Origin: Hormiphora californensis | Taxonomy: Eukaryota > Ctenophora > Tentaculata > Cydippida > Pleurobrachiidae | Assembly (NCBI GenBank): GCA_020137815.1 | Contig: CM035358.1 | Span: 7,030,733-7,094,732 of the forward strand | Direction of reading: 5' to 3' | Length of the DNA: 64,000 nt | Shown here: in pieces, positions 13,006-26,600 of the stretch | How the letters are laid out: the number at the start of each line of letters is the position of its first letter | How positions within the stretch are numbered: position 1 is the first letter of the stretch | Position numbers and translations under genes: made by a program | Notes under the pieces: model-generated | What the model was told of the DNA's origin: nothing | Seen by the model: the letters and a program-made list of their open reading frames with translations, nothing else | Databases searched by the model: none

Positions 13006-13315
13006 CGTCTCTCGCTTCTCTCTCTCGCGCTCTCTCTCTCTCGCTCTCCGTTCTTCTCTTCTTCTATGTCCATTTAATAATTCTCGCATAATTATGGAGT
13101 TAGACTTGGTCGAGAGATGACGGATATAAATTATAAAGCTGAGCTCCGTATGTGTTATACACACACGATTACACGATTACACAGAGTTAGTAAATGTATA
13201 GTTAGTCTCCGTGTGCCAAGCATAACATGCATGGTCAGAGTGGATTAAAGGCAGGAAAATTAGAGTCAATAACTACAGATTCAGTGGAAGTGCAATGAAA
13301 CGTGTGACACACAGC
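11730..13315. repeat. segmental tandem duplication with GA/CT tracts
   Basis: Two related blocks lie in tandem. 11745-11950 resembles 12592-12790 (start CTTGAGTACGTGGGG), and 12519-12595 resembles 13236-13312 (GTGGATTAAAGGCAGG). CTCT/GAGA runs sit in each block. The first block is noticeably noisier around its CT tract, suggesting uncorrected read errors. The 137-aa minus-strand frame here is an Arg/Glu artefact of GAGA repeats. Confidence 0.75.
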
Positions 13316-13661
13316 ATCAAGACTCACACACTGAAAAACAGAGAAAGAGAAGCTAAAAAACAGAGAAAAAGAAAGAAAGAGAAACAAAAAATATATCAAA
13401 AGTGTGTATAAAGTGGGAGAGATACTATGAGTCATGAGGTGATCTGATAGGAAGAAAAAGAAGAAACACACATTGGGTTGGGGCCTGCAGCAGGGGGCTG
13501 AAAATATGTAACAACACAGAGAAAGAAGGAGAGACACAGAGAGAAAGGCCCTTGGACTCCACCCCCCTCCCTTTCTGAGAGGGGGAGGGGTGGAGCCTAG
13601 CTGAGTGATAGACTACATTAACCTTCTTGTAGAAGGAAAAGAGAAAGATTTATATATGAGG

Positions 13662-13849
13662 CATAAACTCTGGCCACTGGCGCGTTATTTCAGATAACTT
13701 TCTCCCAGCGCGCCGCTGGGAGAAGTTAGCTGGAGTTTATCCGCCGCTGGCGGATAAACTGGTTTAAATCACGACGACGATCCCGAGGCGGAGCCGAGGG
13801 AGAGGCGGAGGGGTTTAAACCTATAACGTGCCAGTGGTCAGAGTTTATG
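13662..13849. mobile_element. short inverted-repeat element (MITE-like)
   Basis: About 188 bp bounded by ATAAACTCTGGCCACTGGC and its near-perfect complement ATAACGTGCCAGTGGTCAGAG, with an internal hairpin (GTTTATCCGCCGCTGG...). A partly related inverted-repeat stretch occurs at 14228-14335. No clean target duplication was found, so the class is unassigned. Confidence 0.65.
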
Positions 13850-15403
13850 GGTTATATACCCTGCTTTAGTTGTTTATTTCAAGTATTACACACCAACAAG
13901 AGAGAGAACACTAATCAAAACACACAAAGAGAACTGAGAAATAGTTAAAAACACGTCACAATTGAGTGTACACTGTTTGGTAACAGTTACTAAGCAGTTG
14001 CTAAGGAAAGAGAGTGAAAGAAATAGCCTGATAAGGGGCATGTCACAAATAACACAGAGAAAGAGATAGTGAGACAAAAGGGGAGATAAAGAGAGAGTAA
14101 TTGACGGAATGTGTCCTTTCTTTCTCTCCAATGTAGTGTGTAAGTGTTGCACATAGTGTTCCCTCTGTATTTTAGTAAGAACTGATCATTTACACACACT
14201 TTGAATGTTACGTAGGAGTTAAAAATAAATAACCTGCCAGTGGGAAATAATCTGCCGCTGGACTGGCTGTTTACTGAGAGCGCGCTAGTGGGACTTCTCG
14301 CCACTGGCGCATTATTTAAGTTAGCAGGGTATATAGTTGCACAACGAAAGATTTACAGTTGCACAACGAGATGCAGAGAGATAGTGTGTAAGCTGGGTTT
14401 GCAGTGTATAACACTCTCTGTGTGGTGCACTAAACTAAACTTCTTGTAGTACCTAGTTTGTACTTCATTACATCCACAAAATTTGGTAAAATTAAAATTG
14501 AAGCCGCTAAATCAAAGAACATACATAAAAGTTTGGCATGGAGTTATAGTGTATGTCTGCATTTCCGGCCTACACTTTGGTATGTAAACAGCCCTGACCA
14601 ACAGTATTCTATGCCAAAATTTCAACAACCAAACTAAAACACGGTAGCAGAAACTCTAGAAGAAATTTCCAGCTATATCTGCTTCCTTTCCCATCTCTTT
14701 TCCTATCTAAACACGCCACTACGAATCTACGAACGCCACTAATGCACCAAATTCTGGCCCCGATTCCCATCTAAAAACACGTCAAAAATACTACACGGTG
14801 TTGTACTGTTCGAGTCTGCGTGCGATAAGAAGAAGGGGTAACAAGAGGAAAAGAAAATACTGCAACACAATAAGCTAGCCTAGTAGGGTACTGCAGCAGC
14901 TGTATTGATGCCGTCAGGGGTAGTTCTTTCTTTGTTTCACGTGTAAAATATTTAGATAACGGGGGGGGGGGGGGTGATTCTCCTGTCTTAATTTAGGTTT
15001 CAGATATATTTCATGTCTCCCTAAACCTAATTTGCGAGCAGAGGTTATCTACTATTATTCAGTAATGCCAAGTTGGATTGATAGACACTAAAAAGGCCTG
15101 TTTACTACAACAGTTAAACCTTGTGGATAGCTGCAACGGTAGGGAAGACTTGGTTACGAAATAACTAATCGCGCTGGCAAGGGAGGGGTAACTTCGTTAC
15201 CAAAGGGGCCGAGACCAAATGGGGACTTGTTGAGTAACCCCTAACTCAACAAGGGGGGGGGGCATAAATTAAAATAAGAGAGATATGTGGACATAACAAA
15301 TGGGGACAAAATTAAAATAAGAGAGATATATAATAACGAAGACCAAGAGAGCTACTGGTATGTTGATCTGTCAGACAGTGAAATTTAGCAAAGAGTTCTA
15401 TAA

Positions 15404-15404
<1 letters not shown>
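13850..15404. other. no gene seen
   Basis: AT-rich sequence with short open frames on both strands and no supported exon. Homopolymer runs (C at 14960, G at 15253) and the block GGAGGGGTAACTTCGTTACC near 15183 are repeat-like; the latter recurs near 56990. Confidence 0.5.
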
Positions 15405-15482
<78 letters not shown>

Positions 15483-15601
15483 GAGAGAAAGAGAGAAAGA
15501 GAGACCGGGAAAGGTGCAAAGTGCACCTGGCAGTGCTGTGTAAATGATCCAGGCGTGGCTATGAGAAACGTCACAACTAACTAACGTAACCATCTCTCTA
15601 T

Positions 15602-15667
<66 letters not shown>

Positions 15668-15715
15668 ATCTCTCTCACTCTATCTCTCCATCTCTCTCTC
15701 CCCCTCTCTCTTTCT
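15405..15715. repeat. (GA)n and (CT)n tracts in inverted orientation
   Basis: A GA-rich run at about 15408-15505 is followed about 100 bp later by a CT-rich run at about 15603-15715, so the two could pair into a hairpin. The Arg/Glu and Leu/Ser open frames here are artefacts. Confidence 0.9.
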
Positions 15716-16684
15716 CTCAATCTCATGAGGTGAGTGTGGAAGACGGAGGGACGAACAAAAAATGGTTGGTTTGAGCTCTTTTTCCTATTAAACACGAACT
15801 AAGCGCTCAATTAGATCAGTCCCATGTAAAGCCTTGTGTGAGGCTAATTAAAGATCCAGTAAAGCCTTGTGAGGGTTGACAAGGGTTGACAAGGTCTACA
15901 TGACAGTGGCTTTGTGAACTTAGCTCAGTAATAAACTTAAATAAACTTAATTTAACCATGTTAATGAACCAAAGCTAAGCAATTTAATTGTGACTTTAAG
16001 GTTTCTCTTTGACAGCTACTACTAAACTAGTGATCAGATAGCTAGTGAACAAGCTCCATATTGTCCAAAGGGACGACACTGAAGGGCGAGGCTAGCCCTT
16101 CAACAATATCACAAAGATATGAGGTACACTATGGGCTTGTTGAGGCTTACCCCTTACAACCATGGGTTGACATTTAGAAAGAGGTACTGCTAGAAAGAAA
16201 TGAGGGCCAAATAGAAGATGAATAATTTGGAGGTGTGTGCTGTAACAAAGGATGCTATTGTGTGCCATTGTTACTCGCTGCCAACATGTGTGCACAAAGC
16301 CATACCTTCCCCGTGAAAAGAGAGAGAAGGGGGGAAGAGTGGAAAGTGAGTGCGAGAGGACACGAGCAGAGAGAGAGAGAGAGAGAGATATAGAGGAGCC
16401 TGCTCTCTCTGCGCGCGCTGCGCTCGATCTCTATAGAGATCTCAGAGCGTAACTATCTATATAATTATGAACATATAAATACAGTATACACGTGATGACA
16501 ATACACTTACAGCAATAATTCTACTGTGCAAATTACACTGCAATAGCTACTCAAATTTCAACTTACCCAATTTTTTTCGCTTCCTCTTGACAGGCGTTTG
16601 CGTGGCGCATGCCTATGGGTGCGTAAGGCGTCCGACACAGCATTGCTCGTAGTTTTAAATTTTAAAAAAAATAAAAAAGGTATC

Positions 16685-16850
16685 ACTCGGTATGGTTACC
16701 ATGGTTACCAATTTAGCTACGTCATCTGGTTCAATTTTTGTACATAAACATGGTTACCCAAATTTTTGCTACGCTATGGTTCCATTTTTAGCTACGTATA
16801 TGGTTACCAATTTAGCCCAATATATGGTTACCATGGTTCCCGGGAGAACA
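16685..16850. repeat. GGTTACC-rich repeats
   Basis: Degenerate copies of ATGGTTACC recur every 20 to 30 bases. Similar GGTTACCATGGTTACC blocks occur at 8430-8790. Confidence 0.7.
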
Positions 16851-16949
16851 TCGTTTCAGAGATTCCTATTCCCCCTCCACCGTCGTCAAGATTACCATAG
16901 TTACCTCCTCCACCGGATACCTCCACTTCCACCTCCTCTAGGGAGGTAG

Positions 16950-19800
16950 CAGGGTCCAGTTTCAGAGGGGTTTCCCCCCTTAATCCTTTGATTAAGGTAG
17001 GACACGGGTAGAGGGAAGGGGAGTTGGGTTAGGAGGAAGGGGAATGGGTTTAAAAGGGAGGGGAAGGGGAACTTGGGCAAGAGGGTCGGGGGGGGGAAAG
17101 GGGAAGAGGAATTGGATTGAGGTGGGGCCTTTAGGGGAAGGGGGGAACTTGGATTACGGGAAGAGGTTTGGTTAGAGAGGAAAGGGGGGCCTTTGGGTTA
17201 GAGAGGGTCGGGCTAGAGGGAAGGGGAACTTGGGTTAGACTTTAGAAGGAAGGGGGAGTTTGGGTTGAGGGGGGGGGGATGGGTAAGAGGGCGGGCTATG
17301 GGGAAGGGGGGTTTGGGCTATGTAGGGGGGCTGTCAGTGAAGCTAAGCTATGACCCAAATTTTAAAAGAAATAAAACGGGGAAAATTGGTTGTTCTCTAT
17401 AAGGAACAGTGTCAGGCAATTCAAGGGGGACTTCCCGGGAAGTAGTTATGTAGTTGTCAGATTACGCGACCCTGTGCGAAGCGAGGGTTACGAAATTGTG
17501 TACCCATGTCACTTCGTTAGAGCAAGAAAGGAGGAGGCGCATGAGAGGGATTTGTAATGAGAAAAACAAACCATCAAACTCAAGAGAGGAAGAGCCGATT
17601 GAACGAAGTGAACTGACGATCAAAGATAGGGGGCTACAAGAACAAGTCAAGCGGTCACAGAGAGAAGTTTGAAGAGGGGGAGAGGAGAAGGAGAGGAGGG
17701 GAGAGAGAGAGAAGGAGAGAGAGGGAGAGGAGAGAGAAGAGAAAAACCCGTGACGCTATGCTGGGAAAGAGTCTTAAATGTGTCAGAACACGAAAAAAAA
17801 AATTAAAAAGAGATAAATTTTTTAGAAAATTTTTAAACCCTTTTCCCGAAAACACTAAAAATTTTTTTTATATTACTCTAAAATCCTCCCTTTTCTCTTA
17901 CTTTTTCTTGGATTATTTTTCTCTCTGCACTTGGGGTTCCGGGCCCAGAAAACAAGGGGTTTGGGACACCCAAAAAAAAACAACCAGTTATAACAACGTA
18001 CACCAAGGGGGACGGAATAGCAGCCTCTTCTATTTTTTATCTCCCCTCTTTTCCTTACCTTTTTCTCTTTCTTACCCCTTCACTCTATCTTCTTCTCTTC
18101 TCTCTCTTCTCCCTCCCACTTTCTCCCAAAATATTCTTTGGGCTGAAAAGAAATTCCCTAAAAGCGTCCACGCCCCAAAAATGACAAGACACAACCTGAT
18201 AACCCTTTTTGTTTGAATGCGGGAGATGGTTCAGTAAATATTGAGAGATTGGGCCCTATAAGGGGTAAAGAGAAGTGGAAAAAGATAGAAAAAAAAAATA
18301 AAAAAGAGGAAAAAAGATAGGAAAAATAAAGAAAGATTGGAGATCGGAGAGTACTAAGAAAACAGACAATGATGGAATTAAGAAGTAGGAAGGAAACGAA
18401 AACCGGGAAAAGTGTGTTTTGTTCAAACCTTTTTATTTCATTTTATAAACCCGGGGCGCGGGGAGGGGGTCGAAAAGGAAAGAAAAAAGGAGGGGGGTTC
18501 AACAGGACAAAAATTTCTTTGTAATCTTGAACTCAGGTAACAGGGGAAAAAATTTGGTTAGTAGAAAAATAAGTTTTACAACTTTAAGAGAATGTGTACA
18601 GACAGTCAGAGATGAAGTTACACGGGAATTTCAGCTGGCCCCGGAGTTTCATTTCAGCTGAATTTAAGAAGGGGTCGGATTTCAAACAATGAAAAGGGGG
18701 AACCGGGAACACTTACATTTAAAACATTTACACCACGGGCAGCTTATTAACGTGAAATGCAGGCAATGTATTGTTAAACAACCCCACAAAACACGATGGG
18801 GTCCCATACAAACAAAGATGTGTGTCACACAAAGGGAAGATTAGAAAACAAGGGGGATCAGTCAGTTAAATTTCTTTTAAAACATAAAAGAAGAAATATC
18901 GTTAAGAAAACATTATCCCCTCTCCTTCTCTTTCCTCGCTCCTTAGAACCCCGGTTTACAACAAAAAGGTGGGGGCGATTTTAAAAATTTTTTAAAAAAC
19001 CCCGGTCATACCAAAGCGGACCCCCCGTTCGCGAGAAAAGGGTCGGCCCCAAGCTTGACTGCAAACCACTACCCAGTTTTTTTTTTTTTTCGGCATTTTT
19101 TGTTTTTTTCAGGGATAACTGCTTGAGAAGTTTTAGTCATGCAAGATATCATGGCTAAGAGGGAACATGTTAAGTTGAATTTAACTGTCTCACAAATCAA
19201 CTGTCAAGTTGAAAATGAATATATGTGAAAAAAGAGATAAAGTTGCGAGGGGTGGGTGTTTGTTTAACCTTCCCTTTACTCGGGAAAAGGGGGAAAGGGT
19301 GGCGGAATTAAAACCATGAAAACCATGGGATTATTCAGCAAATGGGGGATACCCATCTTTTTTAAACTGTGCGGTCGAGCTGATAACGATCAGACAATTT
19401 AAACAGAACTTTCATACAATATAGTGCGTAGGGGGAAAAAAAAGCTCTAAAAAACCATCGGCCCCGTTTTGGGCCCCCGTTTTAGGGGCACCCGTTTTAG
19501 TGGAGGTTTTTTTCCCCCCGAGGATCCCATAAATCGGGGTCCAACGTAGCACACCCAACTACAGCCCCCAAACCAGGGGCCCTCGGGGGGGGGGGAGGGG
19601 GGGTGCTGAAATACAAAATGGTAATGGGGACACTCGACGGGGGAAACCCCGGGGGGGGGGGGGTTTGAAGTGTGTTGCAATTTCCAATTCCCTAAATAAG
19701 GACATTGTTGAAATCCAAAAAAGGGGGGTTTTTTGTCCCAATTTTTATAGCAGTAAAACTAGATAAACACGTCGAGGTAAATTGAAAATGAAATTGAGCG
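16950..19800. other. low-complexity, possibly low-quality stretch
   Basis: Purine-rich, homopolymer-laden sequence with degenerate GGGGAACTTGGGTTAGAGGG units (16980-17330), GA/CT tracts (17660-18120) and a very degraded CAGTCGGACCCC-type element near 19450-19545. No gene is supported. The many short homopolymers suggest that consensus quality may be poor here. Confidence 0.55.
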
Positions 19801-22800
19801 AGGTTTTGTGAATGGAATCATCTTTTGATTTCCACGTTTATTTCCTTAGGTTTCCCCCGACACAGTGTTTTTATTTTTTTGGTGGGGGAACCCCGGCAAA
19901 CATGAGACAAAGGCAATATTTTTTTTTTTACTCTCTCTTCTTTTCCTCTCCTCTCTCTTCTCCTCCTCTTCTTTCCTTTCTTCTCTCTCTCTTCTCTCTG
20001 TCTCACTATATATCTCTCTATCACAGAGAATGAACACACATGCAATCCATCGAGTAATCAAGTTCAGCAAACCACACGATGAAAATTGTCACACACAAAA
20101 CTCTCTCAATGATAACTTTCATCTTAAACTTACTATGACCATTGGAAACAAATGATATTGAAAATGTATAGAGCCCTATACATTTGGATTATGGAATGTA
20201 CCTATAGCTATAGGAACATGATTTAAACAATTTGAGGTCAAAATATACTGCTGTGATACTGCTGTGATATTTAAATCATTTTTACAGGCAATGTACATAT
20301 GGATTATGGAATGTATAAACGATATATATCACTACTCAAAGATGCAGCTGCAGTTGTACTATCACATGCTACACTGCCAGCCCTCATTGTACACTAATTG
20401 TTTCATCACACTAATTACACGCTTATTGAAACTCGATGAAAGGAAACAAGGAGAGAGAGAGTCTTTGTAGTTCTAGTTGGAGGAGGAGACACGAAAACGA
20501 GTTTTGAAAACCTTGTGGGTGTAGTAACACAATGAAAACCGAGAAAACAGAAGAGGAATAGGGAGAGGGAGAGCGAGTCGAGGGAAATAGAGAGATGAGG
20601 GAGCGACAGAGAGGGAAAGAGAGACTAAAGATAGAAATATATAGAGAGCATCAGTGGGGAGAGAAGATAGCTTCAAATGATGGGGGTGTGTATGTAGCCA
20701 GCAACAGAGCATTACACAGGAGAAGCTCACATTACATTGCTCCAGAGTCAGCTATAACGGAGCTCTCTCTCTCTCTCACACACACGATGAACACACGCAC
20801 ACACACACACTCTCTCTCTCTATGATCTCTCTAACTTTCTCTCTCTTTCTCTCTCTTTCTCTTTTCTCTATCGTTCTCTCCCTCCCTTAGTTGCTGCAGT
20901 AGTAACCAGCATTTAACACAGACAGAGAGCTCAGAGAGAGAGGAAAAACATGTTAAGAAATCACACAACAGTTGTTCAAAGGAGTTGTGAAGTCATTACA
21001 GTTGCCATAACAACGAGACATGATCTCCAGGGAATTATGCATCGAATTATATTTTCTCTCTTTTTCTGAGTGATCGTGATTATAGTGATTCGGACGGATA
21101 TATTCAAGACTCAATCAAACTCTGGCGGCAGGTGACTATAATAACAGACATCAGTAGATATAACACTGTCAGAGCATTGGCCTGACAGATATAACACATG
21201 ATCATGTCTAGGCCGGATAGCTTAAGGCTTTGTTTTTGTTGAATTAAGATCAAACATAGCGGTGTGTGACAATAATAGTACATGAAGGATAGTTGCAGAG
21301 AGCACATGTGTTGTACAGGAGGGATACGGTAGGGAAACCTAATGTTGAAGACCTGCTCTCTCCTCTCTCGTCCTTCTCTCTCTTTCTCTTCGCTGCTGTG
21401 TGATGCTGTTGAGTACTCTAGTAGTAGTATAGCCACTCAAAAGAGAATAGGTCCATCATTGTAAGCCAAACAGAAATAACAGTTATGAAGAAAAACGATC
21501 AACACTATCGAGTGTTCACAGTCACACGCTCTCTCATGCCTTCTGCAGCCTCTCTCATGCCTTCTGCAGTCTCTCTCTCATAGTCTCATGCCTTCTGCAG
21601 TCTCTCTCATTTCTCATGCCTTCTGCAGTCTCTCTCATAGTCTCAGTTCTGTTTTTTCCACTGGATGTGGGAAACTTGATTTGACTGCCACTATTGTCAA
21701 GTTCACTAGTATTTCCCACGACTGCACACAGTGCAGTCTTGCACGTGTATTGGGATGTTCTAGGAACTAACACGTCGACTTGTAGTGACGGAAGAAAACG
21801 GATATGGAAAACGGAAGAAAGTAAGACGAACGCACACCGTGGTGCAAACAGGTGCGCTAGTAGGCGAAACACATCATTTCTGATTCGCGCGCGTATTAGC
21901 AATGCGTGCGTCTCCTTACTGTATTTATTACGGTATACGACTACAAGCAGACACTGGTAATTGCGTGTTTGTTGAAATTTCAAAATTTTAATTTTTTTTC
22001 TCGATTTCCACCCGATTTTTTGTAACCGAAAACAAGGGGGTTCCCACACAGTGGCATTGCGATCCTTAGTGTCTCACGTTTGGGCGTGAAAACTCGCGAT
22101 ATCATAAATAATTACCAATAACCTAAACAGAAAAAAAATGATTACATAGCACGATCATTCCGAACTCTTAGCGACCCGCACACAACAGTACATTGGGTGA
22201 CGAAAAAAGAAGGGAAGGTGTTGGCTCACCATTGAACTTTACTAATATACCAGTTTACTAATGTAAGTTACAAACACACTTTACACATGGTCATTACATG
22301 ATTGTTTGGGCCCCCGAGAAGTGAGAGAGAGGAGAGAGAGAGGGAGAGAGGAGGAGAGAGAGAGATAACAAATATAACAGAGTGGATAAATCTAGCCTTA
22401 TTGTTACTTCAATCACTGCATCTCACAGTCCGAACCTCACCCTGACTGCAAGCATTGGCTTCCCTCCCGATCAAGTTCACGTGAGCAGAGAATTTGTCAA
22501 GCATGCCTACAGGAAATTTTTACAGAAAGATACGAAACTATGTTGATAGATATTCAACTCGCCATTTAGATAGAATATTGGCAACGAGGTTACCCCTTCC
22601 TTGCCAGCGCACGAAGGTCGGGGTTATAATTAGTAGATAGAGCGGGGATCGAGCAATGGAGTCAACTTACCACACATTGTGGAGGAATCAGGAAACTCCG
22701 ACACCAAAACAAGCATCTCTTGTTCCCTTGTACTTCATATGTCATCACCTATAAGAAGAACATTATATATTCATTGAAGTCATGTGGGTGGATTCAAGTT

Positions 22801-22870
22801 ACAAAATAAGATCAAATTAGAATAAAACGCTGATAAATATCTGTGCTGGTTGGATAAAGCAGTTTCATAG
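19801..22870. other. no gene seen; CT-rich tracts and a 20-bp minisatellite
   Basis: 19920-20010, 20770-20880 and 22320-22370 are CT or GA tracts. 21531-21645 holds about five copies of CTCTCATGCCTTCTGCAGT. A 26-codon open stretch on the minus strand at 22671-22748 has splice-like borders but no partner exon. No gene is supported. Confidence 0.55.
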
Positions 22871-23088
22871 TAGGGTAGCGACTGGCTATTTGAAATGGCG
22901 GCTAATTTGAAACACCCCCTCTACAGGCCAGCAGGTGCACCAGATTTGGATTTTTAGACATCAGTGGGCTAGTCAGAACTCATGCCAAGCCCACTGATGT
23001 CTAAAAATCCAAATCTGGTGCACTTGCTGGCCAGTAGAGGGGGTGTTTCAAATTAGCCGCCATTTCAAATAGCCAGTCGCTACGCTAT
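22871..23088. mobile_element. 218-bp foldback hairpin element
   Basis: Two arms of about 95 bp are near-perfect reverse complements, from TAGGGTAGCGACTGGC to GCCAGTCGCTACGCTA, around a loop of about 20 bp. It sits directly against the pogo-like element that starts at 23090. Confidence 0.85.
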
Positions 23089-23089
23089 A

Positions 23090-23400
23090 CAGTCAAACCT
23101 CGATTTACCGTACATCTATTTACCGGACCTTCGATTTATCCGACGGATTAATTTCCCCCATTTTAGCTTTTTATGTGAAGCAAAACTTATTACATATACA
23201 GTCGGACCCCGATTTAGTGGCATCCTTGGGGGAAAATCCTGCCACTAAATCGGGGTGCCACTAAATCGGGGTGCCACTAAATCGGGGTCCGACTGTATAT
23301 GTATCTACTATCTACCGTGCACCTCGATACCCCCTCGATAATTTATCGATCATTAATATACTTCACCCGAAAAAGAGTCAGGTAAATCGAGGTTTGTCTG
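23090..23400. mobile_element. pogo/Tc1-like MITE interrupted by a second MITE
   Basis: The ends are CAGTCAAACCTCGATTTACC and GGTAAATCGAGGTTTGTCTG, flanked by TA on both sides. A different MITE (23199..23295) is inserted inside. The termini resemble, but differ from, the CAGTCGGACCCC family. Confidence 0.85.
23199..23295. mobile_element. nested pogo/Tc1-like MITE, CAGTCGGACCCC family
   Basis: 97 bp with CAGTCGGACCCCGATTTA termini and TA on each side, inserted in the older 23090..23400 element. The right arm contains three tandem copies of CACTAAATCGGGGTGC-like sequence. Confidence 0.9.
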
Positions 23401-23633
23401 TAATACATGGTAGTCAAGCGGGAACAACAATAATGTACAAACACATAAAACTTATATCTCTCTGGTAAACATGCAGTAAACACACACACTGCAATAAACA
23501 CTCTTATCTCTAAATAAATACTCTATAATGACTCATAAAATGCTATCTCTAAATAATAAATATGATAATCACTAAGACTGAATACATTCATCACAGTTAC
23601 TGGTTAAATTTGTTGAGTTTCAACAAGATTACA

Positions 23634-26600
23634 TCATTTTGATTTTTTCTTCTTTTTCTTTCCTTTCTTTTCATTTTCCTTCACTTCTACTTTGATTGGG
23701 TTCTCATAAGAGTTGATCGCAGTATTGTGAGCACTACATATCTCACAAGATGTCTCAGATGGGTCATGTTGGTATGGTCCGACTATCCTCATTCCCCCTC
23801 TACAGGTCGCTGTAGTGACCGTGGAGTGGGTCGTCGTTACCTGGATAAGGTAGTAGGGTCGCTTTACTTTTTTGTTATGTTCTAACCCTCTCCTTTACAT
23901 TTGTAAAACTTTCCTGTGCGGGGCGCAGTGAAACAGGGTCGAGCAAGGCTATGGATTATGGAAGGTATAGGGTCTTTACCTTTTGTTGTGAAGATGTTTC
24001 TGGCACACAGTAGAAAATTTTGGAATGAATAATCAATAGCATTGAATTTTATAATGGGATAAATTGTTTTGTCCAAACATTGTTTTGTTCAAAAATCGGA
24101 CAAGGCAAGCTGGATGATGGAGGATAGGACAATACTCAATACTCATATTGTTGTTCACCTGTGACTTGAAGGGAATCTGATCAACTGATATTGGACTAAA
24201 GAGAGGTATTTCATAAAGTGGAGTATTTTCCTCTTCAAAGACCCTTTTTGCTGCCTCAATTTGTTCCTCCAGTGGGGGTAAACCTGTTAACAATGAAAAG
24301 GGAGATGAGAACAGATAATACTGAGTTGGTATAACGTTGCTCTCACCGGGGGTAATATATAAAGGAGTGTTAGAACATAACTTTCTGGCAGTGCCAGAGT
24401 CCAGACTCCGACAGTGTGCACAGATGGGGTCACAGACAGGAACATAACAAACATTACCAATCATTTGGGAATGGAATGGTAAATATACTAGCTGTCAATA
24501 ATACCTCGATGATAGGGATGAGATCCATTTTTATTTTCCCTCTCCTCTTTCAGCCTCTTTAATTTTTCCTCCGTTTCCCTGTACCCGTGGTCTCTCAACC
24601 TCATATTCTGAGAAATATTGCCCGTGTTAACAAGATAAACAACAATATAATGGTACTGAATCAATAAATTGACAGTTGTTGCCAGTTAATAAGTTTTAAG
24701 AAGAGACAATGAACTCAATAAAGAAGAAGAGAAACGAGTGGCTGCCTGGCGGCGCTGATCTGATCTGAACGCACTGAAAAAAAAGACGCCAGACAGAGAA
24801 GGAGAGGGGTGAAGTGAATGTAAACTTGCCTTACTCGACCCTGTTTCACAAATGTAAAGAAGGGTTAGAACATGATAACTGTTATATCTGCATGCATGGG
24901 ACAGCTACCTTGTGTTGATAGAAAACCACTGCGATCCTTGTAGGTCTCTCCCTACTGGGACAAGGAATGGGCGTTGTCACATGCAGCTCCCTCAGCGCAT
25001 GCTCAAACAACACCGAACCATGTGTTGGGATAATTCCTGCAGGAAAAATGTGTTTTAAACCCAAACTCACAAGGATTTGCAGTGTTCAACTAACCTACAC
25101 CCCCGCATGGTGGATACATCCAAGGAGTTCCGGGTGGATGCCCAAATAATTCCCCGGGGTACATCATCCTATGGCATTCTCCCAGCTCCTCGGGGGCCAC
25201 ACGGTAGAGCGGTAGAGAGTGGATCTGGTCGTGGTAGGGGTCAGTGGTAAGGGTGGTTGATCGACCCAGCAGAGTTACTACTACCGTTACACCTCCTGCA
25301 TGATGGGATATATGTGATGGGATGTATGTGATGGGATATTATATGTGATTTAAATCAGCTTGAATGAAAACTGATCTTGAAATTGGACTATACTATGCTA
25401 TAATAATTATTGCCAAAAACTGTAATATTCATTCCCCACAGAGGAAACCAAATTAAATTAAATAGCTTTCTCGGGGGGGGGGGGGGGGGGGGCGTCACCT
25501 TTTATTTGCCCATATTTGCCCATATGGAAACAACTGATTTTTCAAAAATCGTGGGACTTTGGGCAAAATGGGCAAAAATGGGCAAAAAAATAACTCCTGC
25601 ATCTTACATCATAGATAATAAACCACTATAAGCCACTATAATCGGAGCAGAATTTCACGCTGAGGAAGATGCTTGTATTTATTTTGTTCTAGGACGTTTC
25701 TAAAACCCATTAAAGCACAAAAAAAACCTAAAAAACCTAAAAAATTCTAAATTTAGGATTTGACCACTAAAAACAATTTGACTTCTAATTAGACACCAAA
25801 GACCATTCTGAACGAGTTTTTAAGAGATGAAATCAAGGTATAGAGTTGAAAAAACGACATATAACACTGAAAATTTCATTTTGCCCATTTTTGCCCACTT
25901 TTGCCCATTTTTGCCCATTTTGCCCATATGGGCAAAACCAAAATTCGCTGGGATTATGGGCAATGGGCAAAAAAAAGGTGACGCCCCCCCCCCCCGCTTT
26001 CTCCCTGGTAACAAAATGTCTATATCAGAACTGGAAAGAAACCACTAACTAGCCAGGCACTACATACCCGGGTCTCCATGGTTACTGATTCAGTTGCCAT
26101 GCAAATTGCAACCGTACATACCGGGGTGGTTATGCTTATCACGGTGGTTGTGGGCACTAAAATCCAGACAGGCGGTGACCCCCATAAAGGGTCTTTGGGT
26201 GGAGGTCCCTATCTTACACTCCAAACATTCGTCTTGATCCGCAGTCTAAGGATACAGGAGGGATAACCCCCTTTACAAATGTAAAGGAGGGTTAGAACAA
26301 TTAACAGCTAGTAACTGATTGTGAAAACAGCTAGTACCTGATTGTGAAAACAGCTTATACCTGATTGTTAAAAGCTTGTGGAGCACAATGTTGAAACAAT
26401 AAAGAGGTATCATTGGTGACTTGGGTTAGAGTCTGTTCAACTAGCTCCTCACTTCTCCTATCAAACTCCTGTAACACAAATTGATAATTGTTATTCCTCC
26501 GTGTACAGTGTACAATGTACTTCCCCTTAACTTTGTAATCTCTATTAGAGATTACAAAGTTAAGGGGAAGAACACCACCGTTGCCTTGGTTGTCATGGTA

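Noticed and set aside
12751-13164. 137-aa Arg/Glu frame
   Set aside because: GAGA repeat artefact in a segmental duplication.
21555-22049. 164-aa minus-strand frame
   Set aside because: Its end is the CTTCTGCAG minisatellite and no domain is recognisable.
22671-22748. 26-codon minus-strand stretch with splice-like borders
   Set aside because: No partner exons or recognisable motif; kept out of the gene list.
24300-24464. Minus-strand frame with [11 protein letters not shown], initially taken as a TET exon
   Set aside because: The phases of exons 24607..24505 and 24283..24159 join directly and match TET without it, and its only acceptor would leave a 13-bp intron.
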